A stretch of DNA of 36,085 nucleotides from Chitinophagaceae bacterium (GTDB taxonomy: Bacteria > Bacteroidota > Bacteroidia > Chitinophagales > Chitinophagaceae), in NCBI GenBank assembly GCA_025362915.1, contig JANYEU010000426.1, forward strand, positions 1-36,085, read 5' to 3'. The translations under genes were made by a program, and so were the position numbers. The notes below the pieces were generated by a model. That model was not told where the DNA came from, did not search any database, and worked only from the letters and a program-made list of their open reading frames with translations. Positions 32,299-36,085 of the stretch are shown in pieces. The stretch's first letter is position 1; every line of letters begins with the position of its first letter.

Positions 32299-33147
32299 CT
32301 ATGAATGTACAACCATCAATGGGATGTGGCTGTGAAATGCTAATTCCTTAGTGTGGCTTTTTATAAAAAGACTTTCAATGAGATTATGCTTCTTGGGTAT
32401 TACTACAACTAAATCTACGTCATTATTTTCCGCAAAGTGATTAACCCCGTCTGAAAAAAACACACATTCTGTAAAATAAAATTCAGGGTTATAGCCATTG
32501 AACAAATTTTCAAATGCCAAACGCTCTGAAGAGTCTTCGTCATACCTTTCCTCATTCATTTTAGCAACATGAAGAATAAGTAATGTAGCTTTTGTTGAAT
32601 CTAGCACAGCCTTTAGTTGATTGGCAGGAACTGACTTTTCAATCTCGGAAAAATCTGAAATCAACATTATCTTATCAATCCCTTTAAACTCATTTTTTGC
32701 AGGCACTATTATAACTGGTACAGAAGATTGTCGGGCAACAACCACTGTATCGCTCCCAATAATATTTTCTGTAAAAGCCCCTCCCCCAGTAATACCCATA
32801 ATAATAATATCTGCGCCAGCATTCTTTTGGGTAGTTCTTATATCCTCTGTGAAGAATCCATAGTTTACAATCAATTCCATTTCAAGTCCAGGAAAAGAAT
32901 AGTTTTTTAGTTGTTGCTGAAAATGTTTAAGTCCATTTAAGGCACTATCTTTCATTATGTCAAAATCAACCAAATCGTCATTAAGCATTACGGGTTCTGT
33001 TGGCACGACATTAAAATTTACAGGAACAGCGTAAGTATGATAAAAGATTATCTTTTTAGCTCCAACTTGTTTGGCAAATCCTAAGGCATATTTACCCGCA
33101 TTTAACGAAGCATCAGAAAAATCGGTAGGCAATAATATAGTATTCAT
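32299..33147 (-). CDS. Universal stress protein, two-domain (first of tandem pair)
   Basis: This 282-residue protein has an N-terminal Usp domain starting NTILLPTDFSD with the ATP-binding motif G-2x-G-9x-GS (G118, G121, G131-S132; GITGGGAFTE). It has a second, degenerate Usp half (about 155-282; IDKIMLISDFSE). Such proteins help cells survive starvation or low oxygen. It is co-directional with a paralogue 44 bp upstream, about half identical by eye, and both look like one local duplication. No terminator lies between the two, so they are probably one transcript. Confidence 0.92.
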   Translation of the reverse strand: MNTILLPTDFSDASLNAGKYALGFAKQVGAKKIIFYHTYAVPVNFNVVPTEPVMLNDDLVDFDIMKDSALNGLKHFQQQLKNYSFPGLEMELIVNYGFFTEDIRTTQKNAGADIIIMGITGGGAFTENIIGSDTVVVARQSSVPVIIVPAKNEFKGIDKIMLISDFSEIEKSVPANQLKAVLDSTKATLLILHVAKMNEERYDEDSSERLAFENLFNGYNPEFYFTECVFFSDGVNHFAENNDVDLVVVIPKKHNLIESLFIKSHTKELAFHSHIPLMVVHS

Positions 33148-33191
33148 TATAAAAGGTTTTATTAACGTGTCTTTTTAAAATTATTTGATAA

Positions 33192-34034
33192 TTAATATTC
33201 ATGAACAGCCATCAAAGGAATATTACTGTGAAAAGCCAGCCCAGTTGTGTGACTTTTTGTAAACACACTTTCCAGAAAACTATGTTTCTTAGGAATTACA
33301 ATAGTAATATCTGCTTTATATTCTGAAGAAAAATAATTGGTTGCTTCTATAAAATTGGGGTTTGTTACAAAATGAAATTCGGGGTTATATCCAGCAAATA
33401 ATTCTTTCAATGCCAAGCATTCATGAGCCCCCTCATAAAGTGAGTGGCGTGCAGAAGAGGCTACATGCAGGATTAATAATTTTGCATTGGTATCGTCCAA
33501 CACTTTTTTAATTGGAATAAAAGGAACAAACTCTTCTATTTCTACAAAGTCAGACACCAACAACAACCTATTTATACGTTTGTAAGTACTTCTTGGCGGC
33601 ACAATTATCACCGGCACTTTGGCATATTTGGCTACTACTGTGGTATTGCTTCCAAATATCTTTTCAGAAATCATTCCCCCACCTGTTATTCCCATAACTA
33701 TAACGTCGGCATCTACCTCATCGCAAGCGCCATTGATGTTTTCTGGAAGTAGGCCATACTTGGCTAATAACTCTATCTGAATGCCTTGGGGACATTCGGA
33801 CAATAAGCCGTTTTTTACATAGTTCAAGCCTTCCATTGCAGCATCTTCCAGCATCTCATAATCCAAGATACTGATACCGGGCATAGACGGGTCTATTGTG
33901 GTATTCATTGGCGCAACAAACACGTTATATAAAATAATTTTTTTAGCCCCGACTTGCTTTGCCAAACCAAAAGCATAATTAACAGCATTGATGGAAGTGT
34001 CAGAGAAATCAGTAGGTACAAGTATCGTTTTCAT
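33192..34034 (-). CDS. Universal stress protein, two-domain (second of tandem pair)
   Basis: This 280-residue paralogue of the next gene starts KTILVPTDFSD and carries the same ATP site (G115, G118, G128-S129; GITGGGMISE) and the degenerate C-terminal half (INRLLLVSDFVEIEE, VIPKKHSFLESVFTKSH). It leads the pair on the minus strand. A 14-bp palindrome ATGACTTTAGTCAT (34082-34095) lies about 50 bases before its ATG and could be a CRP/FNR-family operator, a common way to control such genes in Bacteroidota (inference only). Confidence 0.92.
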   Translation of the reverse strand: MKTILVPTDFSDTSINAVNYAFGLAKQVGAKKIILYNVFVAPMNTTIDPSMPGISILDYEMLEDAAMEGLNYVKNGLLSECPQGIQIELLAKYGLLPENINGACDEVDADVIVMGITGGGMISEKIFGSNTTVVAKYAKVPVIIVPPRSTYKRINRLLLVSDFVEIEEFVPFIPIKKVLDDTNAKLLILHVASSARHSLYEGAHECLALKELFAGYNPEFHFVTNPNFIEATNYFSSEYKADITIVIPKKHSFLESVFTKSHTTGLAFHSNIPLMAVHEY

Positions 34035-34081
34035 ATAGCTCGCTTTAAGACATAAAATTAATAAGTAGTTGGCAGTTAAAC

Positions 34082-34095
34082 ATGACTTTAGTCAT
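34082..34095. promoter_or_regulatory. Palindrome ATGACTTTAGTCAT upstream of the stress protein pair
   Basis: A perfect inverted repeat ATGAC-N4-GTCAT sits 48-61 bases before the ATG. Half-site spacing matches CRP/FNR-type sites in geometry, though not in the exact FNR consensus (TTGAT-N4-ATCAA). Confidence 0.35.
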
Positions 34096-34128
34096 ATTTA
34101 TTTTTTTTAGCAAATAAAAATATATAAC

Positions 34129-34164
34129 AAAAAAGGGCGTATAGTCAGTTAAGACTTTACACCC
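34129..34164 (-). terminator. Rho-independent terminator of metG
   Basis: On the minus strand GGGTGTAAAGTC (34153-34164) pairs with GACTATACGCCC (34135-34146) apart from one G-U pair and one mismatch. A T-run follows at 34134-34129. It lies 24 bp after the metG stop. Confidence 0.8.
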
Positions 34165-34187
34165 CTCTCCTAAATATCATTCTATAA

Positions 34188-36085
34188 CTACCTTACTGTA
34201 GATCCTGTATTGACAGCCTCTTCTGGATTAATAAAATGCAATTTACCTACATTATCCTCTGCCATCAATATCATTCCGTTACTTTCTATTCCACGCATTT
34301 TTCTTGGTGCAAGATTTACAACTACGGTTACTTGTTTACCAACAATGTCTTCTGGTGTAAAATTAAGTGCGATCCCACTTACAATGGTTCTGATTTCAAA
34401 GCCTAAATCAACCGAAAGCTTCAATAACTTATCTGCTTTTGGCACTTTCTCAGCGGCCACTATTGTCCCTACCCTTAAATCTATCTTTGCAAAGTCATCA
34501 AATACTATCTCCGCTCCTACCGGTTCCAATTCTTTTACTACTCCTTTTTCCTTAATCTCTTCCAATATATTATTTGTTTTACTGTTTACTTGCGCTGCCT
34601 TTTCTTTCAGCTTTATTAATTGTGCCTCTATCTCTTCATTCTCTATCTTTCTAAATAGCAATTGTGGTTCGCGCAAACTATACCCCACTTTCAGCAAATC
34701 TATCCTACCGGCATTCTGCCATTCCAGCATCCTATCCACCACCTTCATCATCTTGCAGAGTTTACCAGCTGTAAATGGCAAGAAAGGATTAATAAGTATG
34801 GTTAGGTTTGCGGTTAATTGCAGGCACAGATGCAAACAGTTATCTATTTTCTTTTTACCATCCACCGACAGCACTCCGTCTATAGTTTCACGCTTTGCTA
34901 CCATCCAAGGTTCTTTTTCCTGCATGAATTTGTTTCCCTTACGGGCAAGATCCATCACTTCAAACAGTGCATCCCTAAACTTATATCCTTCCAACAATGT
35001 CTCAATCTTTATGGAAGAAGCTTTGATATCCAATATCAATTGTTTATCCGCCTCATCAATGATGTCATTGCTAAATACCGGCACTTTACCATTGCAGAGC
35101 TTATGCATCAACACAAATGTGCGATTAACAAAGTTGCCAAATATGTTTACAAGCTCGCTGTTGTTTGCATCCTGAAAGCCCTTCCATGTAAATTCACTGT
35201 CCTTTGTTTCGGGAGCTATCTGCGTAAGGTAATAACGTAATACATCCGCCATGCTTTCGCCGCCATTATCTTTTTTTACCCAGTGGTTTATATAGTCGTC
35301 CATTTCAATGCTCCATCCCCTGCTGGTACTCATCTTATCCCCTTCCAGGTTCATGAATTCATTGGCAGGAACATTGGTTGGCAGTATATTGCCATGCAAT
35401 TTAAGCATCACCGGGAAGATGATACAATGAAAAACGATGTTATCCTTACCCACAAAATGAACCAATTTGGTATCTGGTGCATACCAATAAGGTTTCCAGT
35501 CCTTTTCATTGTTCAATGCCCATTGCTTGGTGGCACTGATATAACCTATGGGCGCATCAAACCATACATACAATACTTTGCCAGCATCACTTTCGTTAAC
35601 CGCATTCCGTTGACCGTTTACCGAAGGGTCGGACTCGTTATCGGTTAACGGTAAACGATTAACGGTTGGCTGATTACTATTAACGGTAAGCGGCAAACGT
35701 ATTCCCCAATCCAAATCCCGCGTCACGGCACGTGGTTGCAATCCACCATCTATCCAACTCTTGCATTGCCCTACCACACTGGTACGCCAATCGTCCTTGT
35801 GTTCTTTCAATATCCATTCCCTCAAAAAATCTTCATGCCTATTTAATGGTAGATACCAGTGTTTTGTAGCCTTTTTTATAGGTGCATTACCACTTAGGGT
35901 ACTTACAGGATTTATTAGCATTTCTGGGCTTAACGAACTTCCACATTTCTCGCACTGATCGCCATAGGCGTTGTCATTTGCACACACAGGGCATGTACCT
36001 TTTATATATCTATCTGCCAAAAAGGTATTGGTTGCCTCATCATAATACTGTTCGCTTTCTTTCACCTCAAGGTCACCATTATCAT
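34188..36085 (-). CDS. metG: Methionyl-tRNA synthetase (C-terminal part, partial) with in-frame insertion
   Basis: This is the class I MetRS that charges tRNA-Met. The frame runs off the right edge, so the N-terminal HIGH region is missing. Present are the zinc-binding knuckle (CPVCANDNAYGDQCEKC), the catalytic-core phrase VLYVWFDAPIGYISATK, the KMSKS-type loop as KMSTSRG, the anticodon-binding helices, and a C-terminal tRNA-binding (EMAP-like) domain with FAKIDLRVGTIVAAEKVPKA (dimer type). Between LDWGIRLPL and AGKVLYVW, where the family normally has a short link, there are about 34 extra Asn/Thr/Pro-rich residues (35586-35687). They are coded by a hairpin-forming repeat-like DNA and keep the frame. 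The gene has its own terminator. Confidence 0.96.
   Translation of the reverse strand, partial: DNGDLEVKESEQYYDEATNTFLADRYIKGTCPVCANDNAYGDQCEKCGSSLSPEMLINPVSTLSGNAPIKKATKHWYLPLNRHEDFLREWILKEHKDDWRTSVVGQCKSWIDGGLQPRAVTRDLDWGIRLPLTVNSNQPTVNRLPLTDNESDPSVNGQRNAVNESDAGKVLYVWFDAPIGYISATKQWALNNEKDWKPYWYAPDTKLVHFVGKDNIVFHCIIFPVMLKLHGNILPTNVPANEFMNLEGDKMSTSRGWSIEMDDYINHWVKKDNGGESMADVLRYYLTQIAPETKDSEFTWKGFQDANNSELVNIFGNFVNRTFVLMHKLCNGKVPVFSNDIIDEADKQLILDIKASSIKIETLLEGYKFRDALFEVMDLARKGNKFMQEKEPWMVAKRETIDGVLSVDGKKKIDNCLHLCLQLTANLTILINPFLPFTAGKLCKMMKVVDRMLEWQNAGRIDLLKVGYSLREPQLLFRKIENEEIEAQLIKLKEKAAQVNSKTNNILEEIKEKGVVKELEPVGAEIVFDDFAKIDLRVGTIVAAEKVPKADKLLKLSVDLGFEIRTIVSGIALNFTPEDIVGKQVTVVVNLAPRKMRGIESNGMILMAEDNVGKLHFINPEEAVNTGSTVR
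35586..35687 (-). repeat. 102-bp hairpin-forming insertion inside metG
   Basis: The insertion equals 34 codons and carries words on the theme GTTAACGGTAAACG. Positions 35608-35624 pair with 35641-35657 (15 of 17 bases) around a 16-base loop. ACCGTTAAT-type words repeat within it on the coding strand. It is related in style, not in exact sequence, to the intergenic word-repeats at 2862, 20474 and 30814. Confidence 0.7.

Noticed and set aside
1-36085. tRNA, rRNA, insertion sequence or prophage
   Set aside because: Intergenic regions were read for tRNA cloverleaf-like arms, transposase motifs and integrase motifs; none was seen. A tRNA scan would settle it.

Overview
The window comes from a Bacteroidota genome, most likely a Chitinophagaceae-like or related lineage. 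The evidence is a type IX secretion pair (type B sorting domain plus PorP/SprF), a TonB-dependent receptor beside a DUF5689 lipoprotein, an MreBCD set, a compact MlaE-MlaF-MlaD operon, AT-rich DNA, no Shine-Dalgarno-like leaders, and several TAnnTTTG boxes (the Bacteroidota -7 element). No rRNA, tRNA, insertion sequence, prophage or CRISPR array was recognised.

Layout. 1-1849: end of a large T9SS-secreted surface protein (cut by the left edge) and its PorP/SprF partner. 2102-3906: rsmA and a D-2-hydroxyacid dehydrogenase, separated by a word-repeat element. 3976-6460 (minus): mreB-mreC-mreD. 6778-7947: cmk converging with a free-methionine-R-sulfoxide reductase. 7948-8533: a gene-free stretch with repeated TCTTCGAAGA-centred palindromes. 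8534-11214 (minus): MlaE/MlaF/MlaD lipid-transport operon plus a small unknown protein. 11299-15084 (minus): an operon with GH130 (split by a one-base frameshift), a GT4 glycosyltransferase fused to an alpha/alpha-toroid domain, and an eRF1-like small protein. 15296-16846 (minus): OmpA/TSP3 porin. 17335-21476: an Omp85-type barrel, an ABC exporter and a LpxL-type acyltransferase. 21477-22483: a gene-free kilobase with a long hairpin and a 42-bp palindromic tandem array, directly upstream of an unknown 322-residue protein. 23569-28804: a secreted EEP-family nuclease/phosphatase divergent from a TonB receptor and DUF5689 lipoprotein, plausibly one nutrient-scavenging locus. 28938-32199: a predicted intracellular trypsin-fold protease, a small membrane protein and an unusual radical SAM protein. 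32299-34034 (minus): two tandem universal stress proteins. 34188-36085 (minus): metG, cut by the right edge.

The most unusual signals are not whole genes. (1) metG carries an in-frame 102-bp insertion that can fold into a hairpin and resembles the word-repeat hairpins lying between genes elsewhere in the window. (2) A 42-bp tandem array has 12-bp palindromic cores whose central two bases change symmetrically between copies. (3) A GH130 gene is broken by one missing base in an A/T run. Domain names are recalled from family knowledge; no search could be run.
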